Positions 32,631 to 42,008 are shown, counted from the first letter of the stretch. The stretch is DNA of 64,000 bases from Paenibacillus tarimensis (GCF_021532315.1 NZ_JAKGAO010000012.1:186001-250000), one strand, 5' to 3'. Notes: generated by a model not told the origin, from the sequence alone. A program made the numbers and translations.

Positions 32631-33698
32631 TCAACCCATCAGGTTTATTGTTCGCCCTTCCCTGCTGCTCTGGAAGGCTTGCTCAATTAACTGGATCGTT
32701 GCGGCTGCCTCCTCCGGCTTCACTTCCAACTCTTCTCCATAAGCCAAGTGTTCATAAATATTCCGGTAATAGGAAGCGTAGCTGCCTGCAGCTGTTTCTA
32801 CGCGGCCGACCACATGAAGGCCGCCCACAGTCGTATTCAGCATTCCCCAGTTGGCTTCGGGCCCCATTCCCCATCCGGCCGATCTTGGCGAAAGTCCCGC
32901 GCGCAGTGCATCTTCTTGCGGATCAATGCCATACTTGATGAAGGACCCTTCTGTACCATGCAAGGCGTAACGCGGTCCCGGCTCCCGTACAAGCACAGAG
33001 GATGTTAAACGGACATTCAAGCCATCCGGATAACCAAGCGAAACATCAAAGAAGTCATCTGCAACTCCGCCATCACGCTGGACACGGATATCTCCCCGAA
33101 CCGTCTCTGGATGGCCGAACAGCTTGAGCGCCTGATCCAGGAAGTGTACACCGAGATCATAAAATATACCGCTGCCAGCTGCATCCGTCTCCCGCCATTT
33201 CGCTTTGTTGACTACAGGACGATAGCGGTCCCAACGGAATTCACATGCTGTAATCCGGCCAAGCAACTGCTGTCTGACAATCTGCTGAACAGTAAGGAAG
33301 TCTCCATCCCACCTGCGATTGTGGAAGACACTGAGCATCAGCTGCTTCTCGCGGGCAAGCGTGATGAGCTCTGCCGCTTCCTCCGCTGTCGTTGTGAATG
33401 GCTTCTCCACAACTACGTGCTTACCGGCCTTAAGCGCTTCTTTGGCGAACTCGTAATGATTCGTGCTCGGCGTTGTAATAACAACCAGATCAATCTCCGG
33501 GTCGCAATACAGCTCGCTTGGCTGCCGGACAACCTGAACCCACGGGTAACGCTCCTTCGAGGCTCCACGGCCGCTTCGTTCGACTACTTTGACCAGCTTC
33601 AATCCATCGACCGTCGTCAGCACCGGCGCATGAAAGGTAGCGCCCGCCAAACCGTAACCAATCAATCCAACACGGATCTCCTTGTTTCCGTTGTCCAT
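32631..33698 (-). CDS. Gfo/Idh/MocA-family oxidoreductase
   Basis: NAD(P)-dependent sugar or polyol dehydrogenase-like protein of 355 residues. The Rossmann domain opens with VGLIGYGLAGATFHAPVL (GxGxxG-like), and the catalytic EKP motif is in HVVVEKPFTT. The C-terminal GFO domain follows, with GIFYDLGVHFLDQAL containing the conserved histidine. Close in type to B. subtilis YrbE/YulF and E. coli YdgJ; substrate unknown. GGGAGGAAG lies before the ATG at 33698. Confidence 0.9.
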   Translation of the reverse strand: MDNGNKEIRVGLIGYGLAGATFHAPVLTTVDGLKLVKVVERSGRGASKERYPWVQVVRQPSELYCDPEIDLVVITTPSTNHYEFAKEALKAGKHVVVEKPFTTTAEEAAELITLAREKQLMLSVFHNRRWDGDFLTVQQIVRQQLLGRITACEFRWDRYRPVVNKAKWRETDAAGSGIFYDLGVHFLDQALKLFGHPETVRGDIRVQRDGGVADDFFDVSLGYPDGLNVRLTSSVLVREPGPRYALHGTEGSFIKYGIDPQEDALRAGLSPRSAGWGMGPEANWGMLNTTVGGLHVVGRVETAAGSYASYYRNIYEHLAYGEELEVKPEEAAATIQLIEQAFQSSREGRTINLMG

Positions 33699-33801
33699 CG
33701 GATCTTCCTCCCATTCGATATGTACCTCAATCGCTTCATGCCGCTCTAAGACCTATTCTCTCTTAACCCGAAACAGTTCAACTGACTACGCGCACAGGCA
33801 T

Positions 33802-34311
33802 CTATTCCACACGCCGGCCGATAATAACCAGGTCCCGTTCTACGCCATCAAGAACTGCAACTCTCGGCAGGAGCCCCCACTGCTCAAAGCCGAACTTACG
33901 AAGCAGTCTTAAACTCGGCTCATTATGGCCGAATACAAAGCCGACCAGGTTGTTAAGCTTAAGCCGCGGACATGCTTCGATAGCGTGCTGCAGCAAAATC
34001 GCGCCGACTCCTCTGGAGCGGTAAGCGGCGGTTATGTAGATGCTGATTTCAGCTGTACCATTGTAAGCAGGACGACCATAGAAGGATTGAAAGCTCAACC
34101 AGGCAACAATGCTGCCGCCCGATCTCATTACCCATAATGGCCGATGCTCAGGTGAGTGCTCATCAAACCACTTCAACCGGTCTTCCACCGTTATCGGCTC
34201 CAGATCAGCTGTTACCTGCCGTGAGGGTATCGTTTCATTGTAGATAGCTACGATGCTTTCCAGATCCTCAAGCTTTGCATCTTCAATTATAAAATCGTTG
34301 TTCTTAAGCAT
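33802..34311 (-). CDS. GNAT acetyltransferase, phosphinothricin acetyltransferase-like
   Basis: 169 residues. The pattern [20 protein letters not shown], then [15 protein letters not shown] and the acetyl-CoA loop [12 protein letters not shown], places it in the PAT/YwnH-type amino-acid acetyltransferase group. Such enzymes acetylate methionine sulfoximine, methionine sulfone or phosphinothricin; the actual substrate is not shown. GGAG lies ten bases before the ATG at 34311. Confidence 0.86.
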   Translation of the reverse strand: MLKNNDFIIEDAKLEDLESIVAIYNETIPSRQVTADLEPITVEDRLKWFDEHSPEHRPLWVMRSGGSIVAWLSFQSFYGRPAYNGTAEISIYITAAYRSRGVGAILLQHAIEACPRLKLNNLVGFVFGHNEPSLRLLRKFGFEQWGLLPRVAVLDGVERDLVIIGRRVE

Positions 34312-34426
34312 GATGATTCACTCCAATGCTCCTAATAGAAGTAGTCTGAATGTACTGCCAGCCTATTATAGCACGGAGCCTGCCTGGTGAGGTACGGGCC
34401 TCATAGTGAAGATTCAGGTCCCGATA

Positions 34427-34837
34427 TTAGACCCGGCCGACTCTTTTAACAGTCAAATCAGCAGCTGTCGCGATAACCGTCCCCACCGTGTACCGCAGCA
34501 GATCAGTATAGAGAAATCCCCGCCCCAGAACCAGCGCTCCTAGCGTGGTACTGCGAATAGCACTAATCCAGTCAGCCTGATACAGCTGGCTTAATTCCAC
34601 GATCAGACAGACGAACAAGCCAATTCCTGCCGACTGCATGGGGCGGAGATCAGGCTTAATGACCCGTATACCCGCATAAATCATGGCGGCCCATATGGCG
34701 TCGCCAGCATGAACCGCCAGGAACTCCGGCAGCCCGAACGGCAGCGCTCTGACACAAAGCCCAAGTGCCATCGTCAGCATGACAGCCAACAAATACCAGA
34801 GCCTTTGGCGAGTACCCGCACTCCTTATGCTTAACAC
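34427..34837 (-). CDS. DUF2809 membrane protein
   Basis: 136-residue protein with four hydrophobic segments. The family pattern is clear: HAGDAIWAAMIYAG, IVELSQLYQADWISAIRSTTLG and GRGFLYTDLLRY. Function of DUF2809 proteins is unknown. The start at 34837 overlaps the end of the phosphoesterase gene by seven bases, so the two are translationally coupled. Confidence 0.85.
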   Translation of the reverse strand: MLSIRSAGTRQRLWYLLAVMLTMALGLCVRALPFGLPEFLAVHAGDAIWAAMIYAGIRVIKPDLRPMQSAGIGLFVCLIVELSQLYQADWISAIRSTTLGALVLGRGFLYTDLLRYTVGTVIATAADLTVKRVGRV

Positions 34838-35577
34838 GGCTCAACCAGACCCGTTCTCAAGGCATATGCATAGTCATTGCGGCCATTCCTCTCGGCCAGC
34901 CGCGCAGCCCGTTCCCAATCATAGACAAGTGATACATGCTCCACACGCCAGGAGGCATCCTCCATCTTCTTCAGAATTGCATACCTGGCGTGCGGAGCCA
35001 TAGATTCCATAGCATGCGGCAGAGGTAATTGATCATAGTACGCTGGCAGTCCGACGCTACCCGGGTTAATGACGAATTTCCCATCCGGCAAATAGATTGT
35101 TCGCCCGATATGGCTGTGCCCGCATATTATGTGTGTCTGCTGGACCCCTGCCAATTCTTGCGCCAGCCGGGAAGGGTGCTTGACCGCCGCACCTTGATCC
35201 GTGACCTCCTCAACCAGGTATATATCATTAGAATCGGGGGTACCATGGCAAAACAAGATGTTCTCATACTCCCAGGTAGACACATACGTTTGGATCCATC
35301 TTAGCATGGAAGGGCTCATAAGCGGCTTCACATACTGAAACGTTAATGACTCGGAATGAGCCTTGAGCAGAAGCTCATCACAGTTACCCATAATATGTAT
35401 GATTCCGTTCCGCTGCATGAGCCGATCGGCAGTACCGAGTGGATCAATTGGTCCAAACAAGGTGTCGCCCAGATTAACAATTTGCGTAATATGTCTGGAC
35501 TCTATATCGTTAAGCACCGCGTCAAGTGCTGGTGAGTTACTATGTATGTCAGCCATAACGGCGATAGCTTGGCTCAT
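34831..35577 (-). CDS. Metallophosphoesterase (YfcE/DNA repair exonuclease-like)
   Basis: 248-residue calcineurin-like phosphoesterase. Motifs in order: VMADIHSN, NLGDTLFG, IMGNCDELL, CHGTPDSND and ICGHSHIGRT, with VINPGSVGLPAY near the end as in the MJ0936 group. Third enzyme of this superfamily in the window. Substrate unknown. AAGGAGATG precedes the ATG at 35577. First gene of a pair with the DUF2809 gene. Confidence 0.88.
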   Translation of the reverse strand: MSQAIAVMADIHSNSPALDAVLNDIESRHITQIVNLGDTLFGPIDPLGTADRLMQRNGIIHIMGNCDELLLKAHSESLTFQYVKPLMSPSMLRWIQTYVSTWEYENILFCHGTPDSNDIYLVEEVTDQGAAVKHPSRLAQELAGVQQTHIICGHSHIGRTIYLPDGKFVINPGSVGLPAYYDQLPLPHAMESMAPHARYAILKKMEDASWRVEHVSLVYDWERAARLAERNGRNDYAYALRTGLVEPC

Positions 35578-35691
35578 GCCATCATCTCCTTCGATGCGTC
35601 TCTTTCTCCTTACGTATTTACCATGTGGATCATCACTAGGTAAATAGTGTATGGTAAACTGTCCATGATTAATTTTCTGGGGGTGTTTCCA

Positions 35692-35976
35692 GTGGCCGAA
35701 ATGGCGCTCCTCTTCACAGGCACTTTGATCCTGCAGCTTATTCTCGCGTACACGTTTAAACGCCTTGTCCCGAACACGAGACCTGCTGTTTATGCCCCAT
35801 TTCTTCTGACCTTGCTTCTGAGTATATCTGTACTAATCTACAGCTTTGCGGTCGGCGGATTTAAGGGGATGGGCCTAGGCGTCGCAGCATTAGTAGTTGG
35901 TACCTCGAGTATTCTTGCCGGACTGATCACAATCGCAGCCGAAATGGTATACAGCCGTAGCGAGAAGGAACGTTAA
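35692..35976 (+). CDS. Small membrane protein, YesK-like
   Basis: 94 residues with three hydrophobic segments (LLFTGTLILQLILAY, LLTLLLSISVLIYSF and AGLITIAAEMVY), ending in the charged tail SRSEKER. General layout resembles the YesK family of Bacilli, but I am not sure. The GTG at 35692 is chosen because GGGGGTG lies six bases upstream; upstream ATGs at 35647 and 35665 lack ribosome sites. Function unknown. Confidence 0.6.
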   Translation: MAEMALLFTGTLILQLILAYTFKRLVPNTRPAVYAPFLLTLLLSISVLIYSFAVGGFKGMGLGVAALVVGTSSILAGLITIAAEMVYSRSEKER

Positions 35977-36220
35977 ATATTACCGGGGGTATTTCCCGGG
36001 CAAGCGCAGTATTCGGCATAAACTGCTATCAGACTACGACGCTTCATCCCATCTTTCTATACCGCAGCCTATACGTTCCCTATTCAATTCGCGAACCGAA
36101 TTGGATTTTCCTGTTTAGATGAGGATTTCATTAGAGCTTGTATGATAAAGCGTTAGCTTAGCAAATACGGGGTATTCAATAATCAGAACGACAAACAAGA
36201 ATAGACAGGAGGAATTAACC

Positions 36221-36367
36221 ATGAGAACAAAACATATGATGCTTAGCGCACTGGGTGCAGGAGCCGCTTACCTGCTCCGAAACAAGCAGGCCCGCCAGAA
36301 ACTGATGAGTCAATTCCAAAACTTCACAAACGGAAGCAAATCTAAGCAGGACACTCAGACTCCATAA
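36221..36367 (+). CDS. Small protein, DUF3918-like (YrzQ type), 48 residues
   Basis: Short gene read directly: ATG at 36221 seven bases after GGAGGA, TAA at 36365-36367. The N-terminal part MMLSALGAGAAYLLRNK is a short hydrophobic helix followed by a basic, polar tail (NFTNGSKSKQDTQTP). This layout resembles the YrzQ/DUF3918 small membrane proteins of Bacilli. Followed 20 bp later by a very strong terminator, so it is probably an independent transcript. The region 35977-36220 ahead of it holds only a CCGGG/CCCGG hairpin. Confidence 0.7.
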   Translation: MRTKHMMLSALGAGAAYLLRNKQARQKLMSQFQNFTNGSKSKQDTQTP

Positions 36368-36386
36368 GAATAGCCAAGCAGAAATA

Positions 36387-36433
36387 CAGCAAACAGCTGT
36401 CCTTCCCGCAACCGGAAGGGCAGCTGTTTGCTG
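36387..36433 (+). terminator. Very long terminator hairpin
   Basis: CAGCAAACAGCTGTCCTTCC (from 36387) pairs with GGAAGGGCAGCTGTTTGCTG (to 36433) with a single mismatch around a CGCAACC loop. It lies between the 48-residue gene and the convergent lipase gene. Confidence 0.8.
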
Positions 36434-36516
36434 TGTGCAGAATACGTAGGCCATGTAGAGTAAAACCCGGACTGCTCCAGCATTCGAGCAGACCGGGTTG
36501 TGGAGCACTCTTAATC

Positions 36517-38166
36517 TCAAGAGCTGTATGCGTTGCCGTTCGCATCCACGTAGACAGATTTAATGAGCGTCCGGCGGATCGGATATCCTTCCGTGGTTTC
36601 CCCTTCGACATCCACAGTTACGTTATATACGCCTTCTCCTTCTGTCACCGGGAGTACAATCGCTTCTGAAGCCTGGATCTGGCTTTGCTGCACCTTCTTA
36701 CCCTTCTTGCCATACGATTGTTTAATGGAGGCGGCGGATTGCTTTGTTCCGTTATTGTAATATTCAACTTGCACCTTCAGTTTGGTCTTATCGGCTTTCA
36801 GACCCTTCGTATCCACCTTGAGCTGTTTGCCATTCAGTTCTTTTTTCAGCTTGGCATGCTGATCGTTCGCCTTCTCAAAAGCAGCCATGAACAAATAAGC
36901 GCCAGGCTGGCTGCTGTCCGCCTTCACAGTCCATTCCCCTGCCTCAGGCGACGGTAGCGATACCGTGTGGTGATAGGCTCCATTCAGCAAGCCGTCATCC
37001 GCTATCACTTGCGCTTGTACAGGGAGCTCCTCCCCGTCTGGTGTTACAACATGAAGCTGATCGACCGGATAGTTAGAAATCCAGTTCAGATTGACAGAAG
37101 CAACGCCATTTTCTACAACCAGTTTTTCAGAGGCTGTACCGTTATGCTCGCCGCCGCGGATATAATAACGGTTGTCTGCCTCTGATTGTGCTGTTTGACC
37201 CGCATGTACTGCTGCCGCCTGCACTTCTACTGGCTCCGCGCTCCGATCGGCGCTCGTATTCTCAACCTGTCCCATATCCTCAGCAGACATCCTGCTAATT
37301 CCTGTGGACACCGAAGGAGCTGTCAGATAAGGCTTAATCAGGTTAAAGACATGGGAGCCTGTCCGCACCGTGGAATGGTTCCAACGCCCGATGGAAACCA
37401 TCGTCCCCTTCGGAAGATAGGCGTTGTTTACCGTCACCACACCATCGTTTGCGCCAAACGTGGACAGATACATACCGCCGATCACATGGGAGGTACTGCC
37501 CGAACCCCAATTATCACCAGCAAACGTATAATATTTATTCTTCGAGACATTGGCAAGGCCGTCTGTCTGTGAGCGGAAGTATTTCATATAAGAGGTTTGC
37601 ATGGATTCCGTGCCGGGGCTCTTAGAACCAATCAACGCCGCAAGCCAGCTGGCCCAGCTGCTGTAGGCAAGATCCGCAAGCTGCGAGCCATGATGCGGTG
37701 TTCCGAGTGTAATCACATTGGTGACATACGCATGAGCGTTATAGTGGACTAAAGCAGTTTGGGTGTCAACGCCGCCCTTACTATGTGCTACGATGACAAG
37801 CTTCTTGCCAAAATGATTGCTGATTTCCTTGATCTTGTCCGCCAGCAGCCGGCCGTTATCCCACATATTCTGAGAGGTGCCGGTAATATCATGCAGATTA
37901 ATAAAGGCCGTCTCATACCCATTGTCAAACGCATACTGATACATATCATTGCCTTCATACCAGACCTTTGCACTGCTGTTTAAGCCATGAACGAATAAGA
38001 TTGCAGGCTTTGCGGGGTCGACGACGGGCGGCCTGTCCCCTTGTGTCCAAGAGCCCGGCGTCCCACCGGGATTCGGGTTAGTCACCACACCGGCGTTAGC
38101 AGGGACTAGCGATGTACCGGCCAAAACGACCATAGACAATAAGAGCACAGCGAACTTTCTAAGCAT
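36517..38166 (-). CDS. Secreted lipase-like alpha/beta hydrolase
   Basis: 549-residue exported protein. The N-terminus MLRKFAVLLLSMVVLAG with cleavage near PANA is a Sec signal peptide. The lipase domain (about 45-300) has the oxyanion region ILFVHGLNSS, the nucleophile elbow VAHSKGGVD (AxSxG type), TLGTPHHGSQ, and an FGANDGVV / RWNHSTV segment giving acid and histidine candidates. The remaining C-terminal half is probably beta-sandwich, possibly for binding cell wall or substrate. AAGGAGGAG precedes the ATG at 38166; the longer frame to 38286 is leader sequence. Likely hydrolyses triacylglycerol or other esters. Confidence 0.9.
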   Translation of the reverse strand: MLRKFAVLLLSMVVLAGTSLVPANAGVVTNPNPGGTPGSWTQGDRPPVVDPAKPAILFVHGLNSSAKVWYEGNDMYQYAFDNGYETAFINLHDITGTSQNMWDNGRLLADKIKEISNHFGKKLVIVAHSKGGVDTQTALVHYNAHAYVTNVITLGTPHHGSQLADLAYSSWASWLAALIGSKSPGTESMQTSYMKYFRSQTDGLANVSKNKYYTFAGDNWGSGSTSHVIGGMYLSTFGANDGVVTVNNAYLPKGTMVSIGRWNHSTVRTGSHVFNLIKPYLTAPSVSTGISRMSAEDMGQVENTSADRSAEPVEVQAAAVHAGQTAQSEADNRYYIRGGEHNGTASEKLVVENGVASVNLNWISNYPVDQLHVVTPDGEELPVQAQVIADDGLLNGAYHHTVSLPSPEAGEWTVKADSSQPGAYLFMAAFEKANDQHAKLKKELNGKQLKVDTKGLKADKTKLKVQVEYYNNGTKQSAASIKQSYGKKGKKVQQSQIQASEAIVLPVTEGEGVYNVTVDVEGETTEGYPIRRTLIKSVYVDANGNAYSS

Positions 38167-38311
38167 TATTCTCCTCCTTATGATAGATTCATAGCGATCA
38201 TATAGAGGAAATGTTTGCTGAAGTTCAACATTATACAAAGATCTCGTAACACAGGCATTCCAATAATATGAAAACGTTACAATCATTAGATTATAATGAT
38301 CAAAATTTAAG

Positions 38312-38340
38312 TTGACAAATAACTGTTTTTATGGTATAAT
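38312..38340 (+). promoter_or_regulatory. Consensus promoter of the MBL-fold gene
   Basis: Perfect TTGACA (38312-38317), 17-base spacer and perfect TATAAT (38335-38340). The start would lie near 38347, 75 bases before the ATG. Confidence 0.85.
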
Positions 38341-38421
38341 AATTATTTTATTATTTACAACTAACCTTTCCTTCTGGTAAAATCACTTTTGCTAAGAAAG
38401 CTATTTTATTGGAGGGATAAA

Positions 38422-39210
38422 ATGAACAACAGGAGTGGAATTAAAGCTCTTCCGTTATCCGCCCCGATAATGGGTAAGGCAGAAACCGTGTACCCCGTCA
38501 TAGTCTGGGATGAACATGATGCTGTATTAATCGACACCGGTTATCCAGGACAACTCTCTTTGTTAAAGGAAGCAGCCGCGCAGGCCGGCTTGGCCTTATC
38601 CCGGATAAAGCATGTCTTGATAACCCACCAGGACCTGGATCATATTGGGGGCCTCCCGGATCTTCTGGCCTCAGGACACGAAAAACTCACTGTATATGCT
38701 CATAAACTGGAAGCGCCTTATATACAAGGAGAGAAGAGACTGTTGAAGCTGTCACCTGAAGCGGTAGAGCACGCTGTTCGCTCCCTGCCGGAGAGCGTGC
38801 CTGCCGAATGGAGGGAGGCTTTTCGGAGAACGTTAAATAACCCGCCGAAGGCACCGGTTGATGTGCAGCTTCAAGGCGGGGAACGTTTGCCGTTATGCGG
38901 CGGACTCATCATTATACCTACACCGGGTCATACACCCGGCCATATCAGCATTTTTCATGAGGCTACGGGCACGCTGATAGCCGGTGACGCGGCCTCTGTG
39001 CAGAACGGGCTGCTGCAGCTGCCGGAACCCGGACTATGCTCTGACCCGGCTAAAGCTCTGCAATCATTGTTGCATCTTACGCATTATCCAATTCACTCTA
39101 TTATCTGTTATCACGGCGGCCCCTGTACCGACCCTGCTGGCGGCATCCAGCTTTTTGAACAGGCTGCCAGTGCCGGCGAATTAATACGCCAGATTCCCGA
39201 TCAGAGATGA
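38422..39210 (+). CDS. MBL-fold metallo-hydrolase
   Basis: 262-residue metallo-beta-lactamase-fold hydrolase. The metal motif THQDLDHIGG (HxDxDH type) is followed by TPGHTPGHIS and IAGDAAS, with a final CYHGGPC. These proteins include lactonases, glyoxalase II-like and other thioester hydrolases; substrate unknown. The ATG at 38422 has GGAGGG upstream. Read from a promoter that matches the housekeeping consensus at every position, so it should be highly expressed unless repressed. Confidence 0.87.
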   Translation: MNNRSGIKALPLSAPIMGKAETVYPVIVWDEHDAVLIDTGYPGQLSLLKEAAAQAGLALSRIKHVLITHQDLDHIGGLPDLLASGHEKLTVYAHKLEAPYIQGEKRLLKLSPEAVEHAVRSLPESVPAEWREAFRRTLNNPPKAPVDVQLQGGERLPLCGGLIIIPTPGHTPGHISIFHEATGTLIAGDAASVQNGLLQLPEPGLCSDPAKALQSLLHLTHYPIHSIICYHGGPCTDPAGGIQLFEQAASAGELIRQIPDQR

Positions 39211-39231
39211 TTACCTGCATGCCGGCGGGCC

Positions 39232-40101
39232 TTAGAGCAGCCATTCACCCGATGCCACTGGCACCACTTTTCCGCCGACCCGGATCGTGAACCGACCTTC
39301 CGACTTACCCGCCTGGACAGCAAGACGAGAAGGTCTGCCCATCTCTACACCCTGCTGAACGGAGTAGTTGATCAATTCTGAATTACCAAAATATTGATGT
39401 TCAACTAGATAACCCGCAAGATTGCCGTTTGCACTGCCGGTAGCCGGGTCTTCCAGGAAGCCCGGCTCATTAATGAAGCATCTGACCCGAAAGGTGTCTT
39501 CAGAGCCCGGCCCGGTTCTGGCAAAAGCTACTATATTAGCCTGCACCTGCTGTTCCAAGAATAGCTTGAACTGATGATGATCGACAAGACAACGGCTGAC
39601 CGCTTCAAGCGATACCAACGGCAGGATAACAGAAGGGAGACCAGTCGATACAAGCTGGACCGGCAGATCACTGACAAGGTCTTCTTCCTTTAGCTGCAGG
39701 ACAGATGCCGCCTGCTTCCGGTCGGATAGTATTGTACCCAGCATTGGCTGATTCTGCTCCATCCACCACTGCTCCTGAATCCGTTCGACCCGAATGGGGC
39801 CGACCTGCAAATGAAGGATAAGGCTGCTGCTCCCTGGCTCAAGAAGTCTCTCAATGACTGCAGCGGTTCCGAGTGTGGGATGACCGGCAAAGGGCAGCTC
39901 GGCAGCAGGACTGAATATTCGGACTTCATACCCTCCGTCAGCACGTTTTTCAGGCATGATGAAAGTAGTCTCCGAGTAATTGACCTCTCTCGCAATCTGC
40001 TGCATCAGTCTCTCCGTCAGCGGCTCCTCGGGTGTAAAGACCGCAAGCTGATTCCCTTCATAGCGATTCTCCGCAAATACATCCACAATATAAAACTTCA
40101 T
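39232..40101 (-). CDS. PhzF-family isomerase
   Basis: 289-residue protein of the PhzF/diaminopimelate-epimerase fold. Family landmarks are NQLAVF, EVNYSETTFIMP with the catalytic glutamate, PFAGHPTLGTA, and DPATGSANGNLAGYL. PhzF itself isomerises a phenazine precursor, but most homologues are uncharacterised and no other phenazine genes are here. The ATG at 40101 follows GAGGGG by about seven bases; a TTG at 40107 is the alternative. Convergent with the MBL gene. Confidence 0.9.
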   Translation of the reverse strand: MKFYIVDVFAENRYEGNQLAVFTPEEPLTERLMQQIAREVNYSETTFIMPEKRADGGYEVRIFSPAAELPFAGHPTLGTAAVIERLLEPGSSSLILHLQVGPIRVERIQEQWWMEQNQPMLGTILSDRKQAASVLQLKEEDLVSDLPVQLVSTGLPSVILPLVSLEAVSRCLVDHHQFKLFLEQQVQANIVAFARTGPGSEDTFRVRCFINEPGFLEDPATGSANGNLAGYLVEHQYFGNSELINYSVQQGVEMGRPSRLAVQAGKSEGRFTIRVGGKVVPVASGEWLL

Positions 40102-40116
40102 ACTCAATCCCCTCTG

Positions 40117-40635
40117 TTACATGACTGCCAAGCCGTCCGGTTCACTGTCCCGGTTAAACAAACTCCTGTCAGCTGCCAGCACATTTCGAATTTGATTCAT
40201 ATGATGGCGGTCATGTGCAATAAAGTCCTGCAAATACTGCTCAACCTTAAACATCTGCTTGTCTCCGTCCAGGTAGGTGCGGGAATACGCTTCCTCAGAG
40301 AGTGATTGAATAAGGTCAATAATACGCTCACGATAGCGAATCGATTGGTCAGTCAAGTGCTGGATACTGGACTGGAGTCCATAACGAGACGCATCCGCAT
40401 TAAATCGGTCGTAGTCCAGATGCCTTACCGTCAGGGGTTCATCCCGGTATATACGCTCAATCGCCTCTTCGCAAAATGTTTTGTCCCACAGCATGATATG
40501 GCTCACAACCTCCTTGACCGACCACTTCCCAGGGCCGACAGGCCGGCTCCAGGCCTCCATGTTCCGCTGCTCCAGCTCCTTCACATATTCAATCCATTCC
40601 CGGAAATCGGCCAATAATTGTCCTCTTCCTGTCAT
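40117..40635 (-). CDS. DinB/YfiT-family protein
   Basis: 172-residue DinB-superfamily helical bundle. The metal-binding histidines are seen in VKEVVSHIMLWDKTF and FIAHDRHHMNQI. Similar to B. subtilis YfiT/YuaE-type putative metal-dependent hydrolases or bacillithiol transferases. The ATG at 40635 has AAGGTGGTG upstream. It lies 15 bp before phzF on the same strand, suggesting co-expression. Confidence 0.85.
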   Translation of the reverse strand: MTGRGQLLADFREWIEYVKELEQRNMEAWSRPVGPGKWSVKEVVSHIMLWDKTFCEEAIERIYRDEPLTVRHLDYDRFNADASRYGLQSSIQHLTDQSIRYRERIIDLIQSLSEEAYSRTYLDGDKQMFKVEQYLQDFIAHDRHHMNQIRNVLAADRSLFNRDSEPDGLAVM

Positions 40636-40679
40636 ATGTGACACCACCTTATCGTATTATTGCGGCCAGGCAGCAGCTG

Positions 40680-41168
40680 TTATCGAATCATACGTCTTAT
40701 AGAGGCATATGCAGCCCAGCCTATACAAGCCCCCAGTGAGTTGAGTATGACATCGTCGATGTCAAAGCTCCCTCTCCTGCTGAGCATCTGTATCCATTCC
40801 ACCAGTGTTATCCATAGCATAAAGCCTGTTAAGAACCACCGGAAGCTCAGCCGTCTAACGATGACAGGCATCAGGATGCCATAGGGCAGGAACACACCGA
40901 TATTTCCAATGAGGTTGGTGGCCCATGTTTTCACATTATATTGCTGAATATTCAGAAATTGTTGAATAGTAGAGAAGGGCGTTAAATTGTACGAGTATCC
41001 CTCTATACCTGTTCCTGCGGAACGCCCGAAGGCAAAGAACATCCAATAGACCAGAAGGCAGGTGTAGACAAGAAGAATTCCAAGTGCTGTTATACTTGTA
41101 ATCCGGCTCTTCCTATCCGGCCGCATCCTTACCGCCCGCCTGTACGTTTTGCTCAACGATTTTGTCAT
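40680..41168 (-). CDS. VanZ-like membrane protein
   Basis: 162 residues, about four hydrophobic segments. The VanZ-family pattern is plain: NLIGNIGVFLPYGILMP, LVEWIQMLSRRGSFDIDDVI and NSLGACIG. In enterococci VanZ adds low-level teicoplanin resistance; chromosomal homologues in Bacilli are common and not proof of resistance. The ATG at 41168 starts two bases after the GNAT stop and has only a weak GCGGTG ahead, so it probably relies on coupling. Confidence 0.88.
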   Translation of the reverse strand: MTKSLSKTYRRAVRMRPDRKSRITSITALGILLVYTCLLVYWMFFAFGRSAGTGIEGYSYNLTPFSTIQQFLNIQQYNVKTWATNLIGNIGVFLPYGILMPVIVRRLSFRWFLTGFMLWITLVEWIQMLSRRGSFDIDDVILNSLGACIGWAAYASIRRMIR

Positions 41169-41173
41169 CACCG

Positions 41174-41635
41174 CTACAGCATCAGGCTGTATGTATAAAA
41201 GGCCTCATCCCGCTTATAGCCGCTGCGTTCATACACCGCCTGGGCCCGCTTGTTATCGATCGCGGTTGAAAGCTGAAGCCCTTTTGCGCCAGTGGATGAC
41301 GCAAGCCTCCTGGCCTCATCCATAAGGAGCTGAACAGCACCCCTGCCCCGGTACTCTTCACGTACATACAAGTCATTCAGCGTCCAGACCGGCTTCATGG
41401 AAACCGAGGAAAAAGTCGGATACAGCTGCGTGAAGCCTGCTGTACGCCCGGAAGTCTCATCCCATACAAGGTAAAATACGGATTCATTACGGGATAAACG
41501 CTCCGTTAAAAAGACTTTGGCTCCCTCCAAGTCGGGCTCCTGCCCATAAAAAATCCGGTAAGCGTTAAACAATTCAGCCGCCTGGTCAATGTCCTGCCCG
41601 TCTGCTTTCCTTACCGTATAACGAATCACTGTCAT
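41174..41635 (-). CDS. GNAT-family acetyltransferase
   Basis: 153-residue GNAT protein. The fold is shown by VRKADGQDIDQAAELFNAY, then WTLNDLYVREEYRGRGAVQLL with the acetyl-CoA loop (RxxRGxGA variant), and a C-terminal NKRAQAVYERSGYKRDE. Substrate unknown. AGGAGTG lies before the ATG at 41635; the longer frame to 41665 has no such site. Coupled to the VanZ-like gene behind it. Confidence 0.85.
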   Translation of the reverse strand: MTVIRYTVRKADGQDIDQAAELFNAYRIFYGQEPDLEGAKVFLTERLSRNESVFYLVWDETSGRTAGFTQLYPTFSSVSMKPVWTLNDLYVREEYRGRGAVQLLMDEARRLASSTGAKGLQLSTAIDNKRAQAVYERSGYKRDEAFYTYSLML

Positions 41636-41665
41636 CCGCCTATCACTCCTGCGCATTAGCTGCAA

Positions 41666-41969
41666 TTATGGAAATATGTGTTCCTTTACTTATTGTTAAT
41701 GTACCAGATTTTGAGGTTGTTGGATATAGAATTTTACCAATTCTTCAGCAAAATGATGTGAAGCCACCCCCTCCTAACACACTATATCTTGTACTGATAT
41801 TTGTATAACCAGACTACATGTAGAGAGGTATGCCATTAAAGCTGTAGGATAGAACCTGTCGTATGAGTTGCGCTATACCTTGGCATTTCAACAGGCTGCT
41901 AGGGGATATCCTTCTGCCGCAAAGCGTAACTAATCATCCGCTGTATGACTGACTGCTGATAATAAATAA
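41666..41969. other. Intergenic stretch without a convincing gene
   Basis: An AT-rich stretch between the GNAT gene and the terminator at 41970. A 46-codon plus-strand frame exists at 41668-41808 but has no ribosome site. Nothing else was seen apart from the upstream region of the GNAT gene. Confidence 0.5.
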
Positions 41970-42007
41970 GGGACGGCCCATGGAACATAGTGTTCCTGGC
42001 CAGTCCC
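41970..42007 (-). terminator. Terminator after the 4-TM protein gene
   Basis: GGGAC, GGCC and GGAAC arms pair with GTTCC, GGCC and GTCCC in one hairpin. On the minus strand CCCTTATTTATTATC follows. Confidence 0.7.
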
Positions 42008-42008
42008 C

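Noticed and set aside
36160-36175. GGGTAT resembling a sigma-B -10 box ahead of the 48-residue gene
   Set aside because: The matching -35 element is poor and Paenibacillus-type genomes generally lack sigma-B.
41668-41808. 46-codon AT-rich plus-strand frame
   Set aside because: No ribosome site and no recognisable product; probably chance in AT-rich spacer.
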